A model generated the notes under the pieces. The model did not search any database, was not told the origin of the DNA, and worked only from the letters and a program-made list of their open reading frames with translations. 64,000 nucleotides of DNA from Clostridia bacterium (lineage in GTDB: Bacteria; Bacillota; Clostridia; Lachnospirales; Lachnospiraceae), in contig QKJQ01000037.1 in the NCBI GenBank assembly GCA_003249225.1, forward strand, positions 1 to 64,000. The letters are read 5' to 3'. Shown piece after piece: positions 45,537-55,600 of the stretch (within the stretch, counting starts at the first letter, position 1; every line of letters begins with the position of its first letter). Position numbers and translations under genes: made by a program.

Positions 45537-46808
45537 ATGATTGGATATGCATGCATAACACTTGGTAATTCTGTTGATCCGCTTCGAGGCTGTACAAAGA
45601 AAAATGCAACAAATGAAACTCTTTCTTCTGTTATCGGTCATAATCTTACCAGCCTGTCTCAGGCTCTGCACTATAATCATCAGAACAACATACAACTCTT
45701 CCGCATCAGCTCTGATATCATTCCTTTTGGTTCAAGTCCGGTCAATTCCCTTCCCTGGAAAGATTCTTTTGGAGAGGAACTTACATCACTTGGCGAGCTG
45801 GTACGAAGGTTCAAAATAAGAGTCTCTATGCATCCCGGACAATATACGGTAATCAATTCTCCTCATCAGGATGTCGTAGACCGAGCCATTGAGGACCTGA
45901 TTTACCATGCTTCTTTTCTTGACAGTCTTTCTCTTGATGCAAGTCATAAATTAATTCTTCACATCGGCGGTATCTATAATGAAAAGGAAGCCGCCATGGA
46001 CCGATTTATCTCTGTTTATCAGTATTTACCTGAAAATGTTAAAGCACGTCTGGTTATTGAAAATGATGACAGACTTTATTCGGTTGCCGATGTTCTTGCC
46101 ATCAGTTCTGCAACTGGCATACCTGTTGTTTTTGATACACTGCACCATGAAGTCAACCCTCCTCATCAGAACGACAAATCAATGGTTGAGTGGCTCCTGC
46201 TCTGTAAGAATACCTGGAAAAGAAACGATGGCTGCCAGAAAATCCATTATTCTCAGCAAAGTCCGTCCGGGAAAGCCGGTGCACATTCTCAAACCATAGG
46301 AATTGAAGCCTTTCTGAGCTTTTACCATGCGTTAGAACAATACATACCTTCCGGCGATCTTCCTGATATTATGCTGGAGGTTAAAGATAAGAACCTTTCT
46401 GCGGTCAAGTGTATAAACAGCCTGGCCCATCCCGGTAAAATCAGAACCCTGGAAGAAGAATGGAGCCGCTATAAATATAACGTTCTGGAACACGACCATG
46501 CCATCTATCTGAAAATCCGGGCATTGCTTAAGGATAAAACAATCTATCCGGCCGTCGAATTCTATCGACTGCTCGAAGCTGCTCTGTCAAAAACCATACG
46601 ACCGGAAGCGGCCGACAACGCTGCTGCCCATGTCTGGGGCTATATGTCCCCTTTTGCCACACAAAAAGAAAAAGAAGCAGCCAGCTTGAAACTGACTGCT
46701 CTTCACAATAATGAGATTTCTTCTGATCTGGTCAAAAAGTTCCTTTACCGGCTCGCTGTAAAATATGAGCAGACCTATCTGCTGGATTCTTTCTACTTTA
46801 CTTTTTAA
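45537..46808 (+). CDS. uvsE: UV damage endonuclease UvsE
   Basis: A 423-residue UvdE/UvsE-type enzyme that nicks DNA next to UV photoproducts. The TIM-barrel metal residues are in FRISSDIIPFGS, RVSMHPGQYTVINSP, LHIGGIYNEKE, IENDDRLYS, FDTLHHEVNPP and VKDKN. The length is greater than the Thermus enzyme (about 300) because of a C-terminal helical extension after residue 310. The start follows AGGAGG by six bases. The last 11 bp overlap the convergent aldo/keto reductase gene. Confidence 0.9.
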   Translation: MIGYACITLGNSVDPLRGCTKKNATNETLSSVIGHNLTSLSQALHYNHQNNIQLFRISSDIIPFGSSPVNSLPWKDSFGEELTSLGELVRRFKIRVSMHPGQYTVINSPHQDVVDRAIEDLIYHASFLDSLSLDASHKLILHIGGIYNEKEAAMDRFISVYQYLPENVKARLVIENDDRLYSVADVLAISSATGIPVVFDTLHHEVNPPHQNDKSMVEWLLLCKNTWKRNDGCQKIHYSQQSPSGKAGAHSQTIGIEAFLSFYHALEQYIPSGDLPDIMLEVKDKNLSAVKCINSLAHPGKIRTLEEEWSRYKYNVLEHDHAIYLKIRALLKDKTIYPAVEFYRLLEAALSKTIRPEAADNAAAHVWGYMSPFATQKEKEAASLKLTALHNNEISSDLVKKFLYRLAVKYEQTYLLDSFYFTF

Positions 46809-47925
46809 CGGTCTCCATATCCTTTGTAACAAGTCTGAGATGTTCACGGATCGGGATATGCTGAGGACATACCTCCTCACAGGCTCCGCAGTCCATGCAC
46901 TGGTCTGCTCTTGCTTCTGCTTTCATATCCAGATAATAACGCCAGTTCGCACTGTCTTTATTGCCATACATGGAATAATTGTTCCAGATTGAAAAACATC
47001 CCGGTATATTAACACCGAACGGACACGGCATACAGTACTTACAATTCGTACAGCCATTCTTTGTTCGTGCTTTGACTTCCTCTACGACTTCGCTGATAAG
47101 CTTTTGTTCCTCTTCTGACAGAGGCTTGAACTTATCAAAAGTCGCCAGATTATCCTCAAGCTGTTCCATATTGGACATACCACTTAAGATAACCTTTACA
47201 TTTGGCAGAGATCCTACCCAACGAAATGCCCACGATGCCACACTGCGTTTTTCATCAAAAGCAGTAAAAAGTCCGGTAATATCATCTGCAAACGTAGCCA
47301 GAGAGCCACCTTTGACAGGTTCCATGATCACAAGCGGTACCCCAAGCTTTTCAGCAAGTTCATATCCCTTCATTCCGGCCTGTTCATCTGTATCCATGTA
47401 ATTCAGCTGAATCTGACAAAAATCCCACTTTTTGAAGGTAATGATTTTCTCAAAGACCTCATAAGAATCATGAAATGAAAATCCAAGATGTTTTATCTTT
47501 CCTTCTTTTTGATACTTTTCCATAAGCGCAAGGACACCCAGTTCATTCATGGCATCAAACCGTTCCTGATTGTATGCGTGCATCAGATAGAAATCAAAAT
47601 AATCCGTCTGCAGGCGCTCTAACTGCTCTTCAAAAATACGAACTGCATCCTCATATGTCTTGATTGCCCAGAGCGGCAGCTTTGTTGCGAGGTAAAAACT
47701 GTTACGTTCTTTTGTTTTCAAATACTCACCAAGAAACAGTTCACTTTCCCCACTATGATAAGGATAGGCCGTATCAATATACGTTATCCCACTGTCAAGT
47801 GCATGATCCATCATCTTTGCTGATTCAATACGATCAATCTTACCATCTTTTGTAGGGTAACGCATTCCGCCAAACCCAAGAAGTGACGGTGAAATATTAA
47901 GTTTTTCCATCTTTCTGTATTCCAT
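46798..47925 (-). CDS. Aldo/keto reductase with a C-terminal 4Fe-4S domain
   Basis: A 375-residue protein. The N-terminal barrel of the aldo/keto reductase fold has LGFGGMRYP, YIDTAYPYHSGESE, the lysine in LATKLP and FYLMHAYN. The C-terminus has CTNCKYCMPCPFGVNIP and CMDCGACEEVCPQHIP as Fe-S cluster motifs, as in the ferredoxin-containing reductases common in anaerobes. The electron donor is probably ferredoxin. The substrate is unknown. Its 3' end overlaps uvsE by 11 bp in convergent orientation. Confidence 0.9.
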   Translation of the reverse strand: MEYRKMEKLNISPSLLGFGGMRYPTKDGKIDRIESAKMMDHALDSGITYIDTAYPYHSGESELFLGEYLKTKERNSFYLATKLPLWAIKTYEDAVRIFEEQLERLQTDYFDFYLMHAYNQERFDAMNELGVLALMEKYQKEGKIKHLGFSFHDSYEVFEKIITFKKWDFCQIQLNYMDTDEQAGMKGYELAEKLGVPLVIMEPVKGGSLATFADDITGLFTAFDEKRSVASWAFRWVGSLPNVKVILSGMSNMEQLEDNLATFDKFKPLSEEEQKLISEVVEEVKARTKNGCTNCKYCMPCPFGVNIPGCFSIWNNYSMYGNKDSANWRYYLDMKAEARADQCMDCGACEEVCPQHIPIREHLRLVTKDMETVKK

Positions 47926-48098
47926 AATAACCCCTGAACCTTTCCGTATCCGAGCACCCCGGACACAAACCGATATTTAAGCTGCAAGGTAAGAATTTAC
48001 GCTCTTACACTACCTTAGTTATTATGACAAACATTTGTTCATCAATCAATGTCAATTCCCGTGGTATTAATGTAGTATCTTTTCTCATGTATTTGTCT

Positions 48099-50042
48099 TT
48101 AATCCAGCTCAATGACACCGGTATAAAGCTTATAGTATCTTCCTTTTTTTTCCAGAAGTTCCTCATGGGTTCCTCTTTCGATGATTTCTCCCTGCTCAAG
48201 TACCATGATACAATCAGAATTTCGTACCGTCGACAGTCGGTGCGCAATGACAAAGGTCGTTCTGTCCTTCATCAGGCGGTCCATTCCATGCTCTATATGC
48301 TTTTCAGTTCTGGTATCGACGGAACTTGTTGCTTCATCCAGCACAAGAATCGGTGCTTTCGATATAGCCGCTCTTGCAATGTTCAGGAGCTGGCGCTGAC
48401 CCTGACTTAAATTCGCACCATCTCCTTCGAGCATGGTATCATATCCATCCGATAAGCGCATAATAAAGGAATGAGCACTCGCTGTCTTTGCTGCTGCCTC
48501 CACTTCTTCATCCGTTGCATCAAGCCTTCCATACCGGATGTTCTCACGGACCGTTCCGGTAAAAAGATGTGTATCCTGCAGGACCATTGCGATATTCTCA
48601 CGCAGATTGTTCTTTTTGATCCTTTTGATTGGTATCCCATCTATGGTGATCTCTCCCGAATCAATATCATAAAAGCGGTTCAAAAGATTCGTAATGGTAG
48701 TTTTTCCTGCTCCTGTCGATCCGACAAAAGCAACCTTCTGACCGGGTTCCGCGACCAGACTGATGTTCTTTAGAATAACTTTATCCGGATTATAGCCAAA
48801 GGTCACCTCTTTCAGTTCAACTTTCCCTTTTACCTTTTCGAGGACTACGGCTTCGTCCAGATCCTGTGCTTCCGGCTCTTCATCCATGATCTTAAATACG
48901 CGTTCCGCTCCGGCAAGTGCTGAAAAAATTGTTGTCACCTGCATGGACAGTTCATTGATCGGACGGCTGAACTGTCTGGAATATCCAGCAAATATAGTAA
49001 TTCCACCATAATCGAAGCCTCTTGCTATGCAAAGAACGGAACCGACAATCACAGTAAGTGCATAGTTGATCTGTGTCAGATTTCCCATGACCGGTCCCAT
49101 CAGTCCACCAATGAACTGTGCCTTGACCTGATTTGTCCGAAGATCTTCGTTTAGAATATCAAAATCCTCGTTACAGGAGTCTTCATGGCAAAAGACTTTT
49201 ACCACCTTCTGACCACTGACTGTCTCCTCAATAAATCCATTCACGGCTCCAATCGATGCCTGCTGGGCAGCAAAATACCGGGAGCTTTTTTTTGCAATGG
49301 TGCCACCGGTAGTAATAATCAATGGCAGCATCACGATCAAAAGCAAGCTAAGCCACACATTGGTATAGAACATAACGATCATCGTTCCAAGGATCGTTAT
49401 TGCACCTGAGAATAACTGTACGACAGTATTGGTCATCATCTCTCCGATGGTATCTACATCATTGGTAAAACGGCTCATTAACTCACCATGGGTATTCGTG
49501 TCATAGAATCGGACCGGTAATTTTTGTACTTTCTCAAATAATTCGTTCCTGATCTTTTGCAGTGCTCTCTGTGCAATACCAACCATAATTCTCTGCTGGA
49601 AATACGATGCAGCCACAGCAACCAAGTATATTCCACCCATAAAAAGCAAATTCTTCACTAACTTTTTTACGGAATCCGCAACGACACCAGCTTTCTCTGC
49701 ATCGGCCGACGCCTTCCATACATGAAAATCCGAATCCAGATTGTTAACGATTGGGCGAAGCACATAAGAACCGGCAATGCTTGCTATTACTGAAATAACA
49801 ACAAAGATAAATACAATGATCAGCTTCATCTTATCTTCTTTTAAATAGGACAGCAGCCGGCGTATTGTATTTCTAACATCCTTCGGTTTTCCGCCTCTGG
49901 CACTTCCTCCTTTTGGCCCCCCTGGTCCTTGCCCCGCTCCCGGTCCTCCCGGTACTGTTGAGGAAGCCCTCTGGTATTTCTGTTGCAGTTCTTTCAGCCG
50001 CTCATTTACAGGTTCGCTCTCTTTTTGTCTAAATTGTTTCAT
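48099..50042 (-). CDS. ABC exporter half-transporter, catalytic partner
   Basis: A 647-residue type IV ABC exporter (six membrane segments, then ATPase domain). A glycine/proline-rich N-terminal tail (VPGGPGAGQGPGGPKGG) precedes the membrane part. Walker A is GSTGAGKTT (around residue 430), the signature reads LSQGQRQLLN, Walker B is ILVLDEATSSVD with the catalytic glutamate, and the H-loop is IAHRLS. It starts one base inside the stop of its partner (TAATG). With that partner, which has a degenerate site, it forms a heterodimeric multidrug-type exporter. Confidence 0.93.
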   Translation of the reverse strand: MKQFRQKESEPVNERLKELQQKYQRASSTVPGGPGAGQGPGGPKGGSARGGKPKDVRNTIRRLLSYLKEDKMKLIIVFIFVVISVIASIAGSYVLRPIVNNLDSDFHVWKASADAEKAGVVADSVKKLVKNLLFMGGIYLVAVAASYFQQRIMVGIAQRALQKIRNELFEKVQKLPVRFYDTNTHGELMSRFTNDVDTIGEMMTNTVVQLFSGAITILGTMIVMFYTNVWLSLLLIVMLPLIITTGGTIAKKSSRYFAAQQASIGAVNGFIEETVSGQKVVKVFCHEDSCNEDFDILNEDLRTNQVKAQFIGGLMGPVMGNLTQINYALTVIVGSVLCIARGFDYGGITIFAGYSRQFSRPINELSMQVTTIFSALAGAERVFKIMDEEPEAQDLDEAVVLEKVKGKVELKEVTFGYNPDKVILKNISLVAEPGQKVAFVGSTGAGKTTITNLLNRFYDIDSGEITIDGIPIKRIKKNNLRENIAMVLQDTHLFTGTVRENIRYGRLDATDEEVEAAAKTASAHSFIMRLSDGYDTMLEGDGANLSQGQRQLLNIARAAISKAPILVLDEATSSVDTRTEKHIEHGMDRLMKDRTTFVIAHRLSTVRNSDCIMVLEQGEIIERGTHEELLEKKGRYYKLYTGVIELD

Positions 50043-51811
50043 TATGCACCTGCCTCCTTATCTTTCTGGGAGTAGTAAATCTCTTTGTATGCCTCGCAGT
50101 CAGTCAGAAGTTCGCGGTGTGTTCCTTTGCCAACAATCTTCCCTTCATCAAGAACCAGAATCATATCTGCGTCCATGACTGAACCAATACGCTGCGCTAT
50201 GATAAATTTCGTTGTACTCTTCAGATCTTTCTGAAAACTTTCTCTGATTCTCGCCTCGGTTGCTGTGTCAACGGCACTAGTACTGTCATCCAGAATCAAA
50301 ATCTTAGGTTTTTTGAGCAAAGCTCGTGCGATACAGAGCCGTTGTTTTTGTCCACCAGAAACATTAACACCACCCTGACCAAGATCCGTCGAATACCCAT
50401 TGGTAAAGGAATCAATGAACAAATGTGCCTGTGCATAGGAAGCAGCTTCTTTTACGTCACCGTCTGATGCACTTTTATTTCCCCACTTCAGATTTTCCAT
50501 GATACTGCCTGAGAAAAGAATGTTCTTCTGAAGGACCATGCCAACACCGTTTCGAAGGTTCTTAAGGGAGTATTCCTTCACATCGATACCATCGATAAGT
50601 ACCTGCCCCTCGTCTGTGTCATACAGTCTTGGAATAAGCTGAACCATGCTCGTTTTACCGGAGCCGGTGGAACCAATCACCCCAATCGTCTGCCCCGGTT
50701 TTGCTGTGAAGCTTAACGAATCAAGCACCTTCTCCTCGTTGTTCTTGTAATAGCGAAAGGACACATTACGAAATTCCACTCTTCCTTCCACCACTTCTGC
50801 TTCCGGATGTTTTGCTTCTGAATCCGACAGATCTATCTTTGTTGTCATTATTTCTTTGATTCGTTTGGAAGAGGCAATCGCGCGTGAGCTCTGGATCAAA
50901 ACCATGGAAAGCATAACAAGGGCCATCAATATCTGTACAATATAGGTCGTAAATGCCGTCAGATCTTCCACTGCCATATCACCGACGATAATCTGTTTTC
51001 CAGCCATCCAGACTACAGCAATCGTGGTTACATTCATCGCCAGCGTCATGAGCGGCATGGTAAATATCATTACTTTGTAAGCCCGAAGGGAGGTTTCCTT
51101 CAGATCACTGTTTGCTTCTGCGAATTTATCTTCTTCAAAGCTTCCCCTCACCAAAGACTTAACCACTCTTACATTGGTTAAATTCTCTCTGATTTCTGAA
51201 TTTACCCTGTCGATTTTTTTCTGCATGCTGTTAAAACGGGGAAATGCGGTACGCATCATGATAACAATAACAACAACGATGACCGGAATAATTGTCAGAA
51301 TCACCATAGCAAGACTAGGATTCATCTTTGTTGCCATGAACAATGCTCCAATTAACATTCCCGGAGAACGCAGCAGCATGATTAAGCCCATTCGGATGAT
51401 GTTCTGCATCTGCGTAACATCATTTGTCAGTCTTGTAACCAGTGAGCCGGTGCTGAATCCGTCAATGTTTGCAAACGAGAATTCCTGTACTTTTCGAAAT
51501 GCATCTTTTCTGAGCCCTGCGGCAAATCCTGTCGAAGCGCGTGTTGCAAAATACCCGCCGGATACACCGCCGCATAACATACAGGCCGCTATCAGAACCA
51601 TGCCGCCTCCTGCAAAGAACACATAGGAATATCCCTGCCAGGCATGTCCGAATAACATCATCGGACCATTCTCCAGCCAGTTCACTCCGTGTTTTAGAAT
51701 GGAAGACATCAGATAGGGAAGCACTACTTCACCCGCAACTTCCACCAGCATAAATATTGGGCCAAAGATAAAAAAAACAAGGTGTGGCTTTATGTATTTC
51801 CAGTAGTTCAT
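50042..51811 (-). CDS. ABC exporter half-transporter, degenerate-site partner
   Basis: A 589-residue exporter with six membrane segments and a C-terminal ATPase domain. Walker A is GSTGSGKTS, and the signature is VSGGQKQRL. Walker B reads ILILDDSTSAVD, with aspartate in place of the catalytic glutamate, and the H-loop reads IAQRIGS, with glutamine in place of histidine. These two changes mark the inactive ATP site of heterodimeric exporters such as TM287/288 and BmrCD. The start overlaps the MarR gene by four bases (ATGA). Confidence 0.93.
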   Translation of the reverse strand: MNYWKYIKPHLVFFIFGPIFMLVEVAGEVVLPYLMSSILKHGVNWLENGPMMLFGHAWQGYSYVFFAGGGMVLIAACMLCGGVSGGYFATRASTGFAAGLRKDAFRKVQEFSFANIDGFSTGSLVTRLTNDVTQMQNIIRMGLIMLLRSPGMLIGALFMATKMNPSLAMVILTIIPVIVVVIVIMMRTAFPRFNSMQKKIDRVNSEIRENLTNVRVVKSLVRGSFEEDKFAEANSDLKETSLRAYKVMIFTMPLMTLAMNVTTIAVVWMAGKQIIVGDMAVEDLTAFTTYIVQILMALVMLSMVLIQSSRAIASSKRIKEIMTTKIDLSDSEAKHPEAEVVEGRVEFRNVSFRYYKNNEEKVLDSLSFTAKPGQTIGVIGSTGSGKTSMVQLIPRLYDTDEGQVLIDGIDVKEYSLKNLRNGVGMVLQKNILFSGSIMENLKWGNKSASDGDVKEAASYAQAHLFIDSFTNGYSTDLGQGGVNVSGGQKQRLCIARALLKKPKILILDDSTSAVDTATEARIRESFQKDLKSTTKFIIAQRIGSVMDADMILVLDEGKIVGKGTHRELLTDCEAYKEIYYSQKDKEAGA

Positions 51812-52314
51812 TCTTTCTCTCCTTCTTTTGTTTTGTCTGGAGCGCAGTGATGTATCAGATTCTCTGCATATCCTTTTTTATTCGCATATTCCAACATATT
51901 GTCCTGCATACGCATCAGATAATTCATCAGCTGGTCCATTTCTTCTTTTTGAAACCCCTCAAAAAAGGCTTCATCTAATTCCTGTATGATGCGCTGGCTG
52001 TCTTGTATGATCAACTTACCTTTCTCAGTCAATGCGACCCGGTTCACCCGGTTGTCGGACAGCTTCATAGCTTTCTGGACAAAACCTGCTTTCTCCAGTT
52101 TCTTTAACGTCACAGCAATCGTAGCCGTTGACACCCCCATCGCTTCCGCAATCTCTTTCTGAGAGCTTCCTTCATTTACTGAGATATGCATCAAAAGCTG
52201 GTGCTGACTTCGATGCACTCCGGTCTCATTGACACTTAATTCGAAGACTCTGCGATGTAACCTATTGGTTTTTATAAAGCATTTTACATAACTTTTGACT
52301 TCTTCTCCCGACAT
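51808..52314 (-). CDS. MarR-family transcriptional regulator
   Basis: A 168-residue regulator with the winged helix QKEIAEAMGVSTATIAVTLKKLEKAGFVQK (two parts, around residues 53-82) and the wing DNRVNRVALTEKG. It is the first gene of the ABC exporter operon and probably represses it. A strong AAAAGGAGG ribosome site precedes it. The 105-bp tandem repeat 225-330 bp upstream may be relevant. Confidence 0.92.
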   Translation of the reverse strand: MSGEEVKSYVKCFIKTNRLHRRVFELSVNETGVHRSQHQLLMHISVNEGSSQKEIAEAMGVSTATIAVTLKKLEKAGFVQKAMKLSDNRVNRVALTEKGKLIIQDSQRIIQELDEAFFEGFQKEEMDQLMNYLMRMQDNMLEYANKKGYAENLIHHCAPDKTKEGEKE

Positions 52315-52497
52315 TTTATATGTGCCTCCTTTTCTGTATTTTTGTTTTCCTGCCTGATTCTGGTTCTCTGCCTTTTACTTATCCGGATTGGATGCGAAAA
52401 GTGTTCTGAAAACCTACCAGGTAAGCTGAATTTTTTTGAAATCTTACTTTCTAAACATAGCGACAAGCATTGAACTTTAGATCAGGCTTTTATTAAT

Positions 52498-52526
52498 TGT
52501 ATAGCCCTTTCATTCTTTGTTTATAA
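52498..52526 (-). promoter_or_regulatory. Candidate promoter of the MarR-exporter operon
   Basis: On the minus strand TTATAA (52521-52526) and TATACA (52498-52503) are spaced by 17 bp. The -35 is weak. It would give a leader of about 180 nt. The tandem repeats end about 14 bp upstream of the -35. Confidence 0.4.
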
Positions 52527-52539
52527 AACACTAGGTTTT

Positions 52540-52644
52540 AATTATTAGCTTTTTAATTGTTAGCTTTATAATTGTTAGCTTTATAATTATTAGCTTTATA
52601 ATTATTAGCTTTATAATTATTAGCTTTATAATTATTAGCTAGCT
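52540..52644. repeat. Seven-copy 15-bp tandem repeat
   Basis: Seven units of AATTATTAGCTTTAT (two copies with G in place of A at position 5, first and last copy differing at the end) run without spacers from 52540 to 52644, followed by a partial AATTAT. The last unit ends in AGCTAGCT, making a small palindrome. The repeat lies between the terminator of the sensor kinase gene and the promoter region of the MarR operon. It may be an array of binding sites, an AT-rich UP-like region, or a variable-number repeat. Confidence 0.9.
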
Positions 52645-52655
52645 AATTATATACC

Positions 52656-52692
52656 AAAAAAAATAAAGATGCAACTATGCATCTTTATTTTT
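52656..52692 (-). terminator. Terminator overlapping the sensor kinase stop codon
   Basis: On the minus strand AAAAATAAAGATGCA and its complement form a stem with the loop TAGT, followed by eight T. The stop codon TAG of the kinase gene is in the loop, so the last codons are part of the stem. Confidence 0.9.
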
Positions 52693-55600
52693 ACTATATT
52701 GCCGCATGATATTATAGAGAATCTGTACACTGATCGGTTTTGCAATATGTTCATTCATACCGGCCAGAATTGCCTGATTAACATTTTCGTCAAATGCGTC
52801 TGCTGTCATTGCGATGATTGGTATGCTCTCTGCTTCCGGGTGTCCTGATTTTCTGATTGCCCTGGTCGCTTCGTATCCGTCCATTTCTGGCATCTGAATA
52901 TCCATTAGAATACTATGATAATATCCCACCTCTGAGCCCATGAATTTTTCTAATGCGATGCGTCCGTTTTCTGCCGTATCAACTGTAATTCCGATATCTT
53001 CAAGCAGTCCCACAGCTATCTCTGTGTTCATCATATTGTCTTCTGCAAGCAGTATTCTTATGCCCGGCATTCCTTCTTTTATCATGTCTGCTTCCTCTGT
53101 CATTTTTTCAGTCAACTTTTTGTCTGTCTCTTTGTCCGTCTCTTTGTCCGTCTCTTTATTATCTGTCTCATTTGTTATATATTTCGGCATCTGTGCCCGT
53201 TCGAGCGTTAGTTCAATGGTGAAGACCGAACCTTTTCCCTTCTCACTGGACACATGAATTGCTCCGTTCATCATATTGACCAGATTTTTTGTAATGGAAA
53301 GTCCAAGTCCTGTGCCACCAAATCTCCTTGCAATGGAAGAGTCAGCCTGCATAAAAGGCTGAAATAAATGTAACTGCTCCTCCTCATCCATTCCTATCCC
53401 GTTATCAGCAACCTTGATTTGAAGCTGTACCAATTCCCTGCGAACGGAAAGCTGTGTCAGGATTAGTTCAACCGTTCCGCCATCCGGAGTAAATTTAACA
53501 GCGTTTGATACTAGATTTATAAGAATCTGTCGTAAGCGAAGCGCATCTCCAAGCAGCCACTCTTGCGTTACGTCTTTCTGTTTTACTTGAAGGTCGATGT
53601 TTTTCTGATTGGCCTGTTCTTTGAACAGAGTAGCAACATCAAAAAGCAGTCTTGTAATATGAAATTGCTCTATAGAAAGTTTCATCTTTCCACTTTCAAT
53701 GGCTGAGATATCAAGTATGTCATTAATGATAGCCAAAAGATGATCCGCTGCAATATGAGATTTTGCCAGATAATCTTTAAGAACTCTGACTTCATCTGTT
53801 TTCTTTTCTGCCAGTGCTATATAACCCAGAATCGCATTCAGAGGGGTCCTGATTTCATGAGACATCTTGGACATGAACATTCCCCTTGTTTCATTCGCCT
53901 GTTCAGCCATGCTAAGAGCGTCCATAAGATGTGCTTTCTGCTGTTCTTCATCATGTCTGACTTCATCAATATCTTTTCTATACAGCATGTAATTTCTTGG
54001 GTGATCTTTGTCGACTGTTAATCCCTGCAGGAGATATCTCTGCCATCGATAATTGCTTTCTTCCATTTTAACCCTGCATTCAAAGTATACGGATTCCGCC
54101 TTTTCCAGTATCTCGCGCAGATTTTCAGGTGTCGTTATGTTATGAACAATTTTCTTATCTTCCGGATGGACCCTTGCTTCTATTTGTTCAAAAAGCTTAA
54201 AGGGCTCTGATATCCGTCGTATGGAATTCTCATCCTTCACATACCGGTATTGCAGACTTTCATCCAATGCAATCTCCACAACATCATCATTAGCACTGTT
54301 CACATAATTAATAAACCGAAGGAATTCATTGAATCTTTTATGTTCCACCTGTCGTCCCCGACTTCGAAAAGTCGCAACAAGCATCAAAATTACAATAACA
54401 AAGAAAAGGCTGACAAACAGAATAACAATATCGACCGGCATCTGATTAATCAATGCACTCAGTGTAATATCCTGGGTACCTATCGTATTTCTTATAATAA
54501 TGTCATTCATGTCTGCTTCTGAAAGAAAAGCAATGGATTTATTAAGAATTGAAAGCAGCCTGGGATCGTAATCATTATTCACAGCCATGCAAATGTCAAA
54601 GGTCACGGCCTGCATGGTAGTTTCCTGCAGTGAATTATATTTTGTTTTCAAGAGCTGTTCATTTACCGAGTATGAGTTAATGATTGCCTGCTTTGCCAGT
54701 CCTGATTTTACAGCATCCAGACAACTTTCGACCGTATCTAATAATAAAAAATCAAGATCATTCGTTGCTTCCAATGTCTTATAAGAATAATAATATTCCG
54801 CAGTGGCAGTCAGCGTACTTTCCGTTTGTCCGTTCCTCTTTGTGACAAGAGTCATAGGCAGCGACAGGTATTTTGATGTTATATTATATCCAATCTCATA
54901 AGCAGCATCAAAATTTAAGTCATAGCTCGCAATAATATCAGCTTTCGATTCTTCGTTCTTTTCGCCTTCTATGTATTGGAAGGTAAGCCCGGTCAGAGAT
55001 TCTATAGTCTCAAACACATCTGCAACAATTCCAGAGAACTCTCCCGTCTTTTTATCTGTCATTTCAAGTGGTGCCCAGGAATCACTATATACAACAACGA
55101 TTTCATTACCTTCATCAATAAAAGCTCGCTCACTTTGTGTCAGACTCAAATAGGTGTTCACACTGGGAAGGTACTTTTGTGCAAGTTCCTTATCAAAATA
55201 CGGATTTATAATCTTGATCTCTTTTATCGCCTGATTCAGTCCACGAAGTATCTCGTCATTTCCTTTCGTCGTTACAAAGAAGAAATCTCTTGGGGAAAAA
55301 TCAGCGATGGAGCGGAAATCCTTTGTTGGCTGAAAGCCGCCTGTTACTCCGCCGTCAATTTCTCCATTTACAATAGCTTCATTGATCTGATCGATAGAAG
55401 CATACTCAATCAGTTCAACATCAAGATCATTATCAAGTGCAAAATCTGTTATATCATAATAATTTTGTCCCGGCCGTACACCGATTCTCATTCCGTTATA
55501 GGTTAGATAATCATCTGCTGCATATGGACTATCCGTCGCCACATAAAGCGAACTGTATACCATTCCAACTTCTATGTTTGGCATTCCCATATCTTTTTCC

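Noticed and set aside
52540-52644. CRISPR array
   Set aside because: The 15-bp units are contiguous with no spacers, and there are no cas genes nearby.
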